Assembly (NCBI GenBank): GCA_021731285.1
Contig: JAKFXR010000027.1
Coordinates: forward strand, 1 to 64,000
Source of the DNA: Polaromonas sp.
GTDB lineage: Bacteria > Pseudomonadota > Gammaproteobacteria > Burkholderiales > Burkholderiaceae_C
Length of the DNA stretch: 64,000 nt
Direction: 5' to 3'
Shown: positions 37,772 to 47,867 of the stretch, piece after piece
Numbering within the stretch: position 1 is the first letter of the stretch
Layout: the number at the start of each line of letters is the position of its first letter
Notes under the pieces: generated by a model
The model's database searches: none
Told to the model about the DNA's origin: nothing
Seen by the model: only the letters and a program-made list of their open reading frames with translations
Made by a program: the position numbers and the translations under genes

Positions 37772-40700
37772 ATGCTCAATGCAATAGTTGAAGCCTCCCT
37801 GCGCTACAAGGTGCTGGTGGTGGTTGGGTTCTTGGTGATGGTGGGCCTGGGGGTGATGGCGTTTCGGCAGGTGCCGGTGGATGCCTTCCCCGATGTCACG
37901 CCGACCCAGGTGAACATCTATACCGAATCCCCGGGCGTCGCCGCTGAAGATATCGAACGTCTCCTCACAGTGCCGATCGAAGCCGCAATGGCAGGTCTTG
38001 CCAAGGTCGAGGTCGTGCGGTCGGTGTCATTGTTCGGCCTGTCATACGTGGGAGTCTATTTCTCGGACGACGTTGACATCTACTTTGCCCGCCGTCTGGT
38101 TGGTGAGAAGCTGCAAGAGGTCAAGGGTCGCTTGCCCCAGGGCTACGGGGAGCCGGAACTCGGGCCCAACAGCTCAGGCCTGGGCCAGGTCTTCTGGTAC
38201 ACCATTGAGGATGCCGACAAAAAACTGAGTGCAATGGATTTGCGGACCCTGCACGACTGGACGGTGCGGCTGATCTTGCGCACAGCGCCTGGAGTGGACG
38301 ACGTGACGACCTGGGGCGGGCACGAGAAGCAATTCCAGGTTCAGATTGATCCTCGTTTGCTGGTGAAATACGGGCTGTCGTTCAAGGACGTGATGGAGCG
38401 CCTGGCAGCGAACAACAAGCAGGTCGGCGGCCAGTACCTGAACATCGGGGTCGAACAGTACCTGGTTCGCGGTCTCGGACTGGTCAGCAATGCCGCCGAT
38501 ATCGGCGGGATCGTCGTCACTGAACGAGGAGGCTCGCCGATCTACATCCGGGACGTTGCCACGGTGAAGGAGGCACCGGCGGTGCGCTTTGGCGCCGTAA
38601 CACGAAACGGCCAGGAAACCGTGCTGGGCATCGCTCTGGCGCGGATCAACGAGAACGCAGCGACTGTGGTCTCGGCCGTCAAGGCCAAGATGGCGATTGC
38701 GCAGGCGGCGCTACCTAAGGGCATTGAGCTTAAATCGGTTTACGACAGGACCGAGATCGTCGACAAGGCGCTGTCCACAGCCAAGAGCGCTCTGGTGGAA
38801 GGCTCGATCCTTGTCGCCGTCATCCTGTTCTTGTTCCTGGGCGAATTCCGCTCAGCGATTGTCGTGATCGTGACGCTGCCATTGGCCATGCTGTTCGCCT
38901 TCATCATGATGAGCCGCTTTGGCATGTCGGCCAATTTAATGTCACTGGCCGGCCTGGCCATCGGCATCGGAATGATGGTGGACGGGGCGGTGGTGATGGT
39001 GGAGAACGCATTCCGGCTGTTGTCTCATGCGCGCGAGAGCGGCAGGCCCATCAATCGCACCCATGTGGTGCTTGAGGCGGCGCGCGAAGTGGCTAACCCG
39101 ATCGCCTTCGCGATCATGATCATCATCGTCGTGTTCCTGCCTCTGTTCTCGCTGACGGGACTGGAAGGCAAGTTGTTCAAGCCCATGGCGCTGACCATCA
39201 CCTTCGCCATGGCCGGATCGCTGCTGCTGTCGCTGACCCTGGTGCCGGTGCTCGCGGCGTTGATCCTCAAGCCGAAGGAAGAAAAGGACACCTGGCTGGT
39301 CCGCAAGGCAAAAAACATCTATTTACCGTCGCTTGATTGGGCGCTGGACCACAAGAAGAAGGTCATGACCGCGGCGTTGGCGCTGCTGGCCGTCTCTCTG
39401 GCCTTGTTCCCGTTCCTCGGCAAGGAGTTCATGCCAACGCTCCAGGAAGACTCGATCATGTTCCGCGTTGTCGGCATCCCCTCAACATCGTTGGACGAGT
39501 CGATCCGGGTCGCCAACGTGATGGATGCCAAGCTGCGCGCAAAGTACCCGCAGGTGCTTTCCGTGCTGGCCACCATTGGCCGTGCGGAGAAAGGCGAAAC
39601 CGCCGACGTGAACTACATGGAGGTCCTACTCGACCTGAAACCCCAGGACGATTGGCCGACCAAACAGTCCTATGCAGCGCTGGGCAAGGAGATGCAGGAG
39701 TATCTTGAAGGCGAGGTACAGACAGCGGTCTTCGGCGCAACCCAGCCCATCCAGATGCGGGTGGAGGAATTGATTTCCGGGGTGCGGGCCACCTTGGCGA
39801 TCAAGATCTATGGCGAGGACTTGGACAAGCTGGAGGACCTTTCCGCGCAGATCAAGGGAGTTGTGGGTACCGTGCCAGGCGTGGCCGACCTGTCCGCGGA
39901 GGCGAACAAGGGCAAGCCACAGATGGTGATCAAGGTGGACCGCGCGGCCGCGGCCCGGTATGGCTTGAACGCCGACGACATCCTCCAGGTGGTGCAAGCC
40001 GGGATTGGCGGCGAGACAGTTTCAACGCTCATCGAAGGCACGAAGCGCTTTGACATCGCGGTCCGGCTGGCCGAAGAGTTTCGCAGCAGTCCGGCCGCTA
40101 TCGCCAATATCCCCATTCGCACTTCCGAAGGTGCGCTGGTGCCGTTCTCCCAGGTCGCCAAGATTGAGTTGGACGAGGGCTACACGTTCGTGCGCCGGGA
40201 GGCTCTGCAGCGATATGCGGTGTTGCAGATGGACGTGCAGGGGCGCGACGTGGATAGCTTTGTGAAGGAAGCTGACGCCGCCATCAAGGCAAAAGTGAAG
40301 ATGCCCACAGGCTATTGGGTTGAATGGGGCGGAGCCTTTGAAAACCAGCAGCGCGCCATGGCCCGTCTGGCGGTCATCGTGCCGCTGACCATTGGCCTCA
40401 TCTTCATCCTGCTGTACACGGCTTTCAACTCCTTGCGGCATGCCACGCTGATCATTGCCAACGTGCCTTTTGCCATCATCGGCGGGATCATCGGCTTGTT
40501 CATGACCAGGCAGTACCTGTCCGTGCCGTCGGCCATTGGTTTCATCGCGGTCTTCGGGGTGGCCATGTTGAACGGCATCGTGCTCGTGACCTTCCTGAAC
40601 GATCAGCGAAAGCATGGCCTGTCTATTCGCGATGCGGTACGCCAGGGCGCGGCAATGCGCTTGCGCCCTGTTCTCATGACGGCGTCCGTCGCCATCCTTG

Positions 40701-40909
40701 GGTTGGTGCCGATGCTTATTTCATCGGGCGTCGGCGCCGAAACTCAACGCCCCCTGGCGACCGTGGTTGTTGGCGGTCTGATCACCTCTACGCTGCTGAC
40801 GTTGCTGCTGCTGCCGCTTATCTACGAATGGTCTGAAACACGTGCCGAGGCCAAGCTTAGAGCGCTGGAAGCGCGGGACGAAGAGACACCAACCGCCAAG
40901 CCTTTATAG
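37772..40909 (+). CDS. czcA: CzcA/CusA-family RND transporter
   Basis: 1045 aa; MLNAIVEASLRYKVLVVVGF..., QVPVDAFPDVTPTQVNIYTESPG, GLAIGIGMMVDGAVVMVEN. Confidence 0.96.
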   Translation: MLNAIVEASLRYKVLVVVGFLVMVGLGVMAFRQVPVDAFPDVTPTQVNIYTESPGVAAEDIERLLTVPIEAAMAGLAKVEVVRSVSLFGLSYVGVYFSDDVDIYFARRLVGEKLQEVKGRLPQGYGEPELGPNSSGLGQVFWYTIEDADKKLSAMDLRTLHDWTVRLILRTAPGVDDVTTWGGHEKQFQVQIDPRLLVKYGLSFKDVMERLAANNKQVGGQYLNIGVEQYLVRGLGLVSNAADIGGIVVTERGGSPIYIRDVATVKEAPAVRFGAVTRNGQETVLGIALARINENAATVVSAVKAKMAIAQAALPKGIELKSVYDRTEIVDKALSTAKSALVEGSILVAVILFLFLGEFRSAIVVIVTLPLAMLFAFIMMSRFGMSANLMSLAGLAIGIGMMVDGAVVMVENAFRLLSHARESGRPINRTHVVLEAAREVANPIAFAIMIIIVVFLPLFSLTGLEGKLFKPMALTITFAMAGSLLLSLTLVPVLAALILKPKEEKDTWLVRKAKNIYLPSLDWALDHKKKVMTAALALLAVSLALFPFLGKEFMPTLQEDSIMFRVVGIPSTSLDESIRVANVMDAKLRAKYPQVLSVLATIGRAEKGETADVNYMEVLLDLKPQDDWPTKQSYAALGKEMQEYLEGEVQTAVFGATQPIQMRVEELISGVRATLAIKIYGEDLDKLEDLSAQIKGVVGTVPGVADLSAEANKGKPQMVIKVDRAAAARYGLNADDILQVVQAGIGGETVSTLIEGTKRFDIAVRLAEEFRSSPAAIANIPIRTSEGALVPFSQVAKIELDEGYTFVRREALQRYAVLQMDVQGRDVDSFVKEADAAIKAKVKMPTGYWVEWGGAFENQQRAMARLAVIVPLTIGLIFILLYTAFNSLRHATLIIANVPFAIIGGIIGLFMTRQYLSVPSAIGFIAVFGVAMLNGIVLVTFLNDQRKHGLSIRDAVRQGAAMRLRPVLMTASVAILGLVPMLISSGVGAETQRPLATVVVGGLITSTLLTLLLLPLIYEWSETRAEAKLRALEARDEETPTAKPL

Positions 40910-40919
40910 AGGAGACAAC

Positions 40920-41258
40920 ATGAACGAAATCAAAGCTTATGTGCATCGCAGCCGGGTTGCCGACGTGGTCGCCGCCCTGAAAAACAGCCCTACCTGGGGC
41001 GGGACGCGGGGTGACCGCCGGCACAATCTCGCCCTGTACATCGTCAAAGGCTTTCTGCATGCCGACGAGGTTGCGGAGCAGCATTTCTCAATGGAATTGG
41101 GTGACGAAGTCGTCAACGAGTACAAACTGGAGTTGTTGTGTGAGGATAGCGAGACTGATGAGTTCGTTCTCGCTATCTCCACTGCCGCGCACACGGGTCA
41201 GCCTGTTGCAGGGTGGATCACCGTTTCCGTGCTCGCCCAAGCCATCCCCATTCGCTAG
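40920..41258 (+). CDS. PII-like protein linked to RND efflux operon
   Basis: MNEIKAYVHRSRVADVVAALKNSP...FVLAISTAAHTGQPVAGWITVSVLAQAIPIR. Confidence 0.82.
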   Translation: MNEIKAYVHRSRVADVVAALKNSPTWGGTRGDRRHNLALYIVKGFLHADEVAEQHFSMELGDEVVNEYKLELLCEDSETDEFVLAISTAAHTGQPVAGWITVSVLAQAIPIR

Positions 41259-41301
41259 TTCGCTAGTTCCCTATTTCTATTACCAACCGAAAGGAAAACC
41301 C

Positions 41302-41670
41302 ATGAACCGATTTCTGATTTCTCTTCTCGCGGCCTCCGCATTTTCTCTGCCCGCGTTTGCGAAGGAAGATCACACTCCCAAGCACGGCGGTGTCGTCGTG
41401 GAAACCAAGGCCGGCGATCTCGAGCTTGTCGCGAAAGCCGACTCGATGGTCATTCACGTCAGCGATCATGGCAAGCCTATGAAGCTCACCAGCGCCACAG
41501 GCAAGGTCACTGTTTTCAATGGCAATGACAAGGCGGAGGCGCCGCTTGCCCTGGTTGGCGACAAGCTTGAAGCCAAAGGCACGTTCAAGGTGGCACCTGG
41601 CGCCAAAGTATTGGCCGAGGTGTCTCTCAATGGGAAACCGCCGGTTGCCGCGCGGTTCACGCTCAAGTAA
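41302..41670 (+). CDS. Secreted protein of the czc operon
   Basis: Signal peptide MNRFLISLLAASAFSLPAFA; KEDHTPKHGGVVVETK. Confidence 0.8.
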   Translation: MNRFLISLLAASAFSLPAFAKEDHTPKHGGVVVETKAGDLELVAKADSMVIHVSDHGKPMKLTSATGKVTVFNGNDKAEAPLALVGDKLEAKGTFKVAPGAKVLAEVSLNGKPPVAARFTLK

Positions 41671-41752
41671 ACACAGCTCATCGAGAGCGTCGTAAGGCGC
41701 TTCCAGTGGTGCCCACCAGGAGGACCAGACCATACTTCGCCGTGTAACGGAT

Positions 41753-41977
41753 GTGCCGCTGGCCATGACTCTGCTCTGGATGTGGATGGTCATAGTGATG
41801 GTGATCGTCCTAGGGTATCTGTTGTTTCGGAGATGGCGAAAGCGGTACCCTCGACGCAGCCCAGAACCCCAGGGTCGATACGCACAGCGATTGCAGCGCC
41901 GCATGAACAAGCGTCGCAGTGAGACAGACGCTTCAAAAAGATCGAAAAACAATCCCAGCAAGAAGGAATGCCCGTGA
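41753..41977 (+). CDS. Small basic single-TM protein
   Basis: MTLLWMWMVIVMVIVLGYLLFRRWRKRYPRR. Confidence 0.55.
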   Translation: MPLAMTLLWMWMVIVMVIVLGYLLFRRWRKRYPRRSPEPQGRYAQRLQRRMNKRRSETDASKRSKNNPSKKECP

Positions 41978-42333
41978 TATTCAAGAACTCCATAGGTGTA
42001 AGCTTGATCGCCGCACTGTCCACTGCAGGCTGCGCTATGGTGTATGAAGGAAAGTATGACTGGAATGATGGCTGGCGCGAGGCGACGGTTCTACAGATCG
42101 GCAGCGCTGCGGAGATCGAAAAGCCTCAGTTCTCGGATTGCCGTGAGATTGCACTGCCACAGCAGCTTTCGTCAGGCAAGTTCATTGTGGTTTCCTACAT
42201 GCACACAGGCCATCGGCGTAAGCGCGTAGTCCCGTTCAACTCAAATGAGGGGGTGCTGGTGGGAGATCTGGTTTACATGAACGTGCTGGGCTGTGATAAG
42301 CCGCTCATGCCTCGAATTAGGCCAAATCGCTAG
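41968..42333 (+). CDS. Hypothetical exported protein
   Basis: SLIAALSTAGCAMVYEGKYDWNDGWREATV, lipobox-like AGC; overlaps previous ORF. Confidence 0.6.
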   Translation: MPVIFKNSIGVSLIAALSTAGCAMVYEGKYDWNDGWREATVLQIGSAAEIEKPQFSDCREIALPQQLSSGKFIVVSYMHTGHRRKRVVPFNSNEGVLVGDLVYMNVLGCDKPLMPRIRPNR

Positions 42334-42547
42334 TACGCCACAGCGGATTATTGTTGAAATGCACTGAAGCCTGCCCCGATCTTTTTTCATCAAATCTTGA
42401 TCCGCACTTGACCTCCAGATTCGCGAAGGGCAGGTAGCGCGGTTTATCCAGGATCACTAGGTCCATGTGCATCAACCGATTTGAACTGATTTAGCCGTCC
42501 CAAGACAGCCTTGTGGTCATTATGGGACCACGAACTTCCGCAGACCA

Positions 42548-43378
42548 TCATTGGGTCCGCCAATTCGCGCGATGTACAGCTGCGGTCGCGTCGTGGCGGG
42601 CATCATCCTCCGAGTGCAGGTAAATACTGGTAGTGCTGATGTTGGCGTGGCCAAGATTGTCCCTGACCACCTTCAGATCCGCTTTTCCACTCAAGTGGCT
42701 GCCGGCCGTGTGCCGCATCCAGTGGGTTGATGCCTACTCCAGGTGATCGGCCGCTGCCTCAAACTCGGCGCCTTGCAAGCGTAAGCGGACCGCGCTTTCC
42801 CGGAAAACGTCCTTGACGATTTCGTGGATGGCACTGCGCGCCACGGGCTTGGTTGGCCCGATGAGGGGTCTGACCAGAGGCGTCTCATCTCCTTCGGGTG
42901 GCAATGGACTGAGCCCACAAGCCATTCGATAGCGAATAATTTCAGACATCAACTCGCCCGTGGCGGGCACCAGCCTAGTTTGTCCACCTTTACCGGTGAC
43001 CTGCAGCCACCAGCGTTCGCGCCCATCGGCGCTGCGCCGGCTGAAGAATCCGCCCATGGCTGTCCCGCAGATCTCCGAAACACGCAGGCCGCCGATGTAG
43101 AGCAGTGAAAACAGCCACCTGCAGCGGGAAGCATGCAGCTTCTCCCGATCGCTCGTCACAGACATCGCCTCAATGGTGACCTTGACCACTGCCCAATGCT
43201 CCATCGGCAGGAAGCGGCTCACACGCGGCGCCGTCATCCTGCGCTTGCGCCGGCTCAACGCCAGGGGATTGCCGGCCAGGTACCCAGCCTCAACCAGCCA
43301 GGAAAACATCGCGTTCAGGATCGACAGCGCCTGACGTTGGCTCGATGGCCCCAGGGGACCGGCGAACGGGCGCCACAA
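42548..43378 (-). pseudogene. Tyrosine recombinase/integrase, truncated and with in-frame stop
   Basis: LYIGGLRVSEICG...VTGKGGQTRLVPATGEL...ADHLE(TAG)ASTHWMRHTAGSHLSGKADLKVVRDNLGHANISTTSIYLHSEDDARHDAT then TGA. Confidence 0.9.
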
Positions 43379-43423
43379 CGGGGACTCCCGCCCTGGCTGT
43401 TGAATTCCGCTGAAGTCTGACCC

Positions 43424-43603
43424 GGAACAGGCACGGGCTCCGAGGTCATGCAGCGCATTGCCGCGCCCGTGGTCGGCGGCATGATCACTGCCCCCTTGTT
43501 GTCCATGTTTGTAATTCCAGCCGTGTATCTGCTCATGCGAAGGCCTCGTGAGGGCCTGACCGCAAGCAGGCCGTTCTGGGCAAGACGCAATCCCGCCTCT
43601 TGA
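43424..43603 (+). pseudogene. C-terminal remnant of a CusA-type RND transporter
   Basis: [45 protein letters not shown]. Confidence 0.88.
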
Positions 43604-43613
43604 ACTTATTTTT

Positions 43614-43667
43614 CGTTAGTTTTATCAACCACTCTTAAAGGAGTTTTTTATGAAGAAGATCGTTATT
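43614..43667 (+). repeat. Leader plus start of a truncated small gene (copy 2)
   Basis: GTTAGTTTTATCAACCACTCTTAAAGGAGTTTTTTATGAAGAAGATCGTTATTG; see 34684-34737. Confidence 0.85.
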
Positions 43668-43713
43668 GCGGCGGAGGCGACGGGAGCGGACGTAGGGGCT
43701 TCAGTGGTCATTG

Positions 43714-44421
43714 TCATATCGTATGTTCCTTGGCCGCAGTGGCCTGATCAAGAAGTGATTTTAAGGGTTGGCCCCAGGCGTCTTCAAACAGCAGTTCATC
43801 CAGCGGGCAGCGCTTGGCCCAGCGCTCTTGTTGCAGCATGGGTTCTTCATAAAACCCGTGCACCGGGCCTATGCACAACAGGGCGATCGGGTCGGCCCCG
43901 GCGGGCAGTTGCAACAAGGCGGCCACTGCCACAGGGTCGAACAGCGAGACCCACCCCATGCCCAGCCCTTCGGCCCGTGCGGCCAGCCACAGGTTTTGAA
44001 TCGCACAGGAGGCCGAGGCCAAGTCCATCTGCGGCAGGGTGCGCCGCCCAAAAATGTGCTTTTCGCGCCCGTCGGCCAGCGCCACTGCCCAGACTTCGGC
44101 GGCATCTTGCAGGCCTTCGACCTTGAGCCGCATGAATTCGTCTTCGCGCTGGCCCAGTGCACGGGCGGTTTGCACCCGCTCCTGCTCCACCAGCGCCTGC
44201 AATTGAGTACGCAAAGCGCTGGATGCCACCCGCACAAAGCGCCAGGGCTGCATAAAACCCACACTGGGCGCGTGGTGCGCGGCGGTTAGCAGGCGGCGCA
44301 TCACTTCGGGTGCCACGCTGCCCCCGGCAAAGTGCCGCATGTCGCGCCGCTCGAAAATGGCGCGGTACACCGCATCGCGCTCGGCTTGCGTGAAGGCCAG
44401 GGCCGGCGCGTCAATCGGCAT
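43714..44421 (-). CDS. bluB: 5,6-dimethylbenzimidazole synthase
   Basis: YRAIFERRDMRHFAGGSVAPEVMRRLLTAAHHAPSVGFMQPWRFV. Confidence 0.95.
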   Translation of the reverse strand: MPIDAPALAFTQAERDAVYRAIFERRDMRHFAGGSVAPEVMRRLLTAAHHAPSVGFMQPWRFVRVASSALRTQLQALVEQERVQTARALGQREDEFMRLKVEGLQDAAEVWAVALADGREKHIFGRRTLPQMDLASASCAIQNLWLAARAEGLGMGWVSLFDPVAVAALLQLPAGADPIALLCIGPVHGFYEEPMLQQERWAKRCPLDELLFEDAWGQPLKSLLDQATAAKEHTI

Positions 44422-45163
44422 GGTAATGGGGGCTCATACGCACCGTCTCTCCAATAATCAACAAACCGGGTTGGGGGCCATAGGCTGGGGCCATTTCTAT
44501 CAAGCGCCGCAGACTGCATGCGATCACCGTTTGCGTAGGGCGTGTACCGTCGCGCACGATAGCGGCTGGCGTGTCCGTTGCCAACCCATGGCTGAACAGC
44601 CGCTCAGCAATCTGCGCAAGGCGCTGCACGCCCATGTAGAAAACACGAGTCTGTCCGGGCCGGGCTAGTGCCAGCCAGTCGTGGGTGGCATCGTCTTGCG
44701 CCAAATGGCCTGGCAAAAACACACAGCTACTCGCAAGGTTGCGGTGCGTCAATGGAATGCCCGCAGCAGCCGAACAACCGCTGGCCGCCGTCACACCCGG
44801 CACCACCTCAAAAGCAATGCCTTCGGACTGCAAGGCCTGCACCTCTTCCCCGCCGCGGCCAAACACATAGGGGTCACCCCCCTTGAGACGCACCACGCGA
44901 CGGCCGTTGCGGGCATGTGCGACCAGCAGTGCGTGGATACCCTCTTGCGGCACCGCTTGGTCGCCCAAGGCCTTGCCCACATAGACGCGCTGGGCTTGGG
45001 GCGGTATCTGATCCAGGACTTCTGTACTGACCAGGCGGTCGTGCACCACCACATCGGCGCGGCGCAGCCGGTCCAGCGCACGCAGGGTCATCAGGTCCAG
45101 TGGACCCGGACCGGCCCCTACGATGCAAACAAAACCAAGGGAAGAAGAAAAACGTTCAGTCAT
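44411..45163 (-). CDS. cobA: Uroporphyrinogen-III C-methyltransferase
   Basis: VGAGPGPLDLMTLRALDRLRRADVVVHDRLV; VRLKGGDPYVFGRGGEE. Confidence 0.95.
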   Translation of the reverse strand: MTERFSSSLGFVCIVGAGPGPLDLMTLRALDRLRRADVVVHDRLVSTEVLDQIPPQAQRVYVGKALGDQAVPQEGIHALLVAHARNGRRVVRLKGGDPYVFGRGGEEVQALQSEGIAFEVVPGVTAASGCSAAAGIPLTHRNLASSCVFLPGHLAQDDATHDWLALARPGQTRVFYMGVQRLAQIAERLFSHGLATDTPAAIVRDGTRPTQTVIACSLRRLIEMAPAYGPQPGLLIIGETVRMSPHYHAD

Positions 45164-45338
45164 GGAAAATTGGGGCGATCACGAGGCGGCCCATCATACG
45201 TGCGTCACGCTGCGCGCAGCTTGCGGGCGCACAGTGCGTGCTTTTTCATCGGGCGAGGGATGCGATACTTGGGGGGTTGCATACCCTGGGTTTCCTCCTT
45301 GTAAATCCTTGGACCAGGAATGCGATCCCTTGCTACAC

Positions 45339-46520
45339 ATGTCCGTCCACCCCCACGCTCCACACGCTGCACGTATCCAAGGCTGGTGCCCCGGTGCGCT
45401 GCGTCCCATGCCCTCGGGGGATGGGCTGGTGCTGCGCATCCGCCCGCCGCTGGGGCGTTTGACCCAGGCGCAAGGTCACGGCATTGCTGAGTTGGCCGCA
45501 CGCTACTCCCACCCCCTGCTGGACCTGACCAGCCGTGCCAACCTGCAGTTGCGCGGAATTGCCGAGGCAGACTACCCCGCACTGCTGGCCGGACTACAAG
45601 CCCTGGGCTTGATTGACACCGATATAAACGCCGAATCGCGCCGCAACCTCCTCGTGTCGCCCTTTTGGGAGGCAGGCGACGGTACACCTGCTCTTGCGCG
45701 CTTACTCGTAGAGGCATTGGGCCAGCCTATCGCCCCTACACTCCCGGCCAAATTCGGCTTTGCGCTGGACTGTGGCCCTACCCCTGTGCTGCGCGGCTGC
45801 TCGGCCGACATCCGATTGGAGCGCCATGCGCAGGGTTTTTTGGTATATGCCAACGGCAGCACCCGCGGGATGGCCGCTTCTGCAGAGTGCGCTATCGAGC
45901 GGGCCATGGAGCTGGCGCACTGGTTTATTACGGCAGGCGGCGCATCATTCGGGCGTGGCCGCATGGCAGCCTTGGTCGCCCAAACTCCCGTGCCCGCCCA
46001 CATGGCAAGCACCCCGGTACCCGCCACTCATGCGGCCTGCCCACCCTGGGGCCTGGTGCCGCAGGGCTGCGTGGTGGGCTTTGAATTCGGCCAGATGCCT
46101 GTGGACACGTTGCGCGCACTGTCAGCCCTAAGCCCTTTGCGTCTCACTCCGTGGCGCAGTGTGCTGGTGGAAGGCGCCCAGAGCGTGCCCGCACTGCCCA
46201 CACTCATCACCCACGTCGACGATGTGCGTCTGCGTGTCAGCGCCTGCACCGGCGCGCCTGGCTGCACCCAGGCCGCCGCACCCACGCGGGATCTAGCCCA
46301 CGCGCTGGCGCCGTTGGTGCCGCCAAGCCACAGGCTGCACGTATCGGGCTGCCGCAAAGGCTGCGCGCACCCGGACGCGGCCCTCACGCTGGTGGCCACG
46401 CCAACAGGGTTTGATCTGGTACAACACGGCACCGCCGCCTCCCCCCCGGATGCGCGCGATCTGAATCAAGCGGCCATCGCCGCCCATTTAAAACAGCTAG
46501 CGCATGCGCCACACCTATGA
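45339..46520 (+). CDS. cobG: Precorrin-3B synthase
   Basis: RIQGWCPGALRPMPSGDGLVLRIRPPLGRLT; CTGAPGCTQA, GCRKGCAHP Fe-S/siroheme-type Cys motifs. Confidence 0.92.
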   Translation: MSVHPHAPHAARIQGWCPGALRPMPSGDGLVLRIRPPLGRLTQAQGHGIAELAARYSHPLLDLTSRANLQLRGIAEADYPALLAGLQALGLIDTDINAESRRNLLVSPFWEAGDGTPALARLLVEALGQPIAPTLPAKFGFALDCGPTPVLRGCSADIRLERHAQGFLVYANGSTRGMAASAECAIERAMELAHWFITAGGASFGRGRMAALVAQTPVPAHMASTPVPATHAACPPWGLVPQGCVVGFEFGQMPVDTLRALSALSPLRLTPWRSVLVEGAQSVPALPTLITHVDDVRLRVSACTGAPGCTQAAAPTRDLAHALAPLVPPSHRLHVSGCRKGCAHPDAALTLVATPTGFDLVQHGTAASPPDARDLNQAAIAAHLKQLAHAPHL

Positions 46521-47136
46521 GACCGATGGCGATGCCATCTACCGACAGTCTTTTGCCATCATCCGGGCTGAAGCCGACCTAAGCCGCTTCAACGCCATTG
46601 AAGAACTGGCCGTCGTCCGCATGATCCACGCCACCGGCATGGTCGGGCTAGAGACCCATGTGCGCTTTACCGATGGCATGGCTGACGCCGCCCGCGCTGC
46701 GCTGGAAGCCGGCGCCCCCATTCTGTGCGACGTGCGTATGGTGAGCGAAGGCATCACCCGCACCCGCATGCCTGCCGACAACGCCGTCATCTGCACCCTG
46801 CAAGACCCCAGCGTGCGCGAGCTGGCCCAGCGCATGGGCACCACCCGCAGCGCCGCTGCGCTGGAACTCTGGCGCCCCCATTTGGCAGGAGCTGTGGTCG
46901 CTATCGGCAACGCACCCACCGCACTGTTTCACCTGTTGAACATGCTGCAAGACCCCGCCTGCCCGCGCCCTGCGGCCATCATCGGCTGCCCGGTGGGCTT
47001 TGTAGGCGCTGCCGAATCCAAAGCCGCCCTTATGGGCGCGCCGCCCGCCCCTGCCATGGTGGTACAGGGCCGACTGGGCGGCAGCGCCATTACCGCGGCT
47101 GCAGTGAACGCACTCGCCAGCCGGAGGGAAATCTGA
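46504..47136 (+). CDS. cobH: Precorrin-8X methylmutase
   Basis: MIHATGMVGLETHVRF, CDVRMVSEGITR, IIGCPVGFVGAAESK. Confidence 0.95.
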   Translation: MRHTYETDGDAIYRQSFAIIRAEADLSRFNAIEELAVVRMIHATGMVGLETHVRFTDGMADAARAALEAGAPILCDVRMVSEGITRTRMPADNAVICTLQDPSVRELAQRMGTTRSAAALELWRPHLAGAVVAIGNAPTALFHLLNMLQDPACPRPAAIIGCPVGFVGAAESKAALMGAPPAPAMVVQGRLGGSAITAAAVNALASRREI

Positions 47137-47867
47137 TGGGCCGCATCCTCTGCGCCGGTTTAGGCCCCGGCGACCCCGACTTGATGAGCGTGCGCTCCGA
47201 CCGCGCCATCCGTGCCGCCAGCCACGTGGCCTACTTCCGCAAAAAAGGCCGCCCCGGCCAAGCCCGCCGCATTGTGGAAGGCATGCTCGCCCCCCTTGTT
47301 ACCGAGTACCCCATGGAATACCCGGTCACCACTGAACTGCCCTTTGACAGCCCCGAGTACATCCACTGCCTGGCCACGTTTTATGACGACTGGGCTAACC
47401 GCCTGGCCGAGCTGGCCCAAACGCAGGACGTGCTGGTGCTGTGCGAGGGAGACCCGTTTTTCTACGGCTCCTTCATGCACCTGCACACCCGCTTGCAGAG
47501 TCGCGCCACGGTAGAAGTGATTCCCGGCATCCCCGGCATGGTGGGCTGCTGGTCGGCCACCGGCACACCCATCACTTGGGGCGACGACGTGATGACCGTG
47601 CTCATGGGCACCCTGCCCGAGGACGAGCTGGTGCGCCATATGGGAACGGCTGATGCCCTGGTCATCATGAAAATCGGCCGCAACCTGCCCCGCGTGCGCA
47701 ACGCGCTGGCCAAAGCCGGCCGCCTGGATCAGGCCTGGCTGGTAGAGCGCGGCACCATGCCCGGTGAGCGCGTGCTCAAACTGGCCGAGGCCGATGGCAA
47801 CAACTGTCCTTACTTCGCCATCGTGCTGGTACACGGCAGCGGCCGCCGCCCCGAGGTGCAGGAATGA
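47136..47867 (+). CDS. cobI: Precorrin-2 C20-methyltransferase
   Basis: CAGLGPGDPDLMSVRSDRAIRAASHVAYFRKKGRPGQAR; VLCEGDPFFYGSFMHL. Confidence 0.94.
   Translation: MGRILCAGLGPGDPDLMSVRSDRAIRAASHVAYFRKKGRPGQARRIVEGMLAPLVTEYPMEYPVTTELPFDSPEYIHCLATFYDDWANRLAELAQTQDVLVLCEGDPFFYGSFMHLHTRLQSRATVEVIPGIPGMVGCWSATGTPITWGDDVMTVLMGTLPEDELVRHMGTADALVIMKIGRNLPRVRNALAKAGRLDQAWLVERGTMPGERVLKLAEADGNNCPYFAIVLVHGSGRRPEVQE

Noticed and set aside
45163-45339. Cobalamin riboswitch upstream of cobG/cobA
   Set aside because: No B12 box or GCCACTG-type core could be found on either strand.
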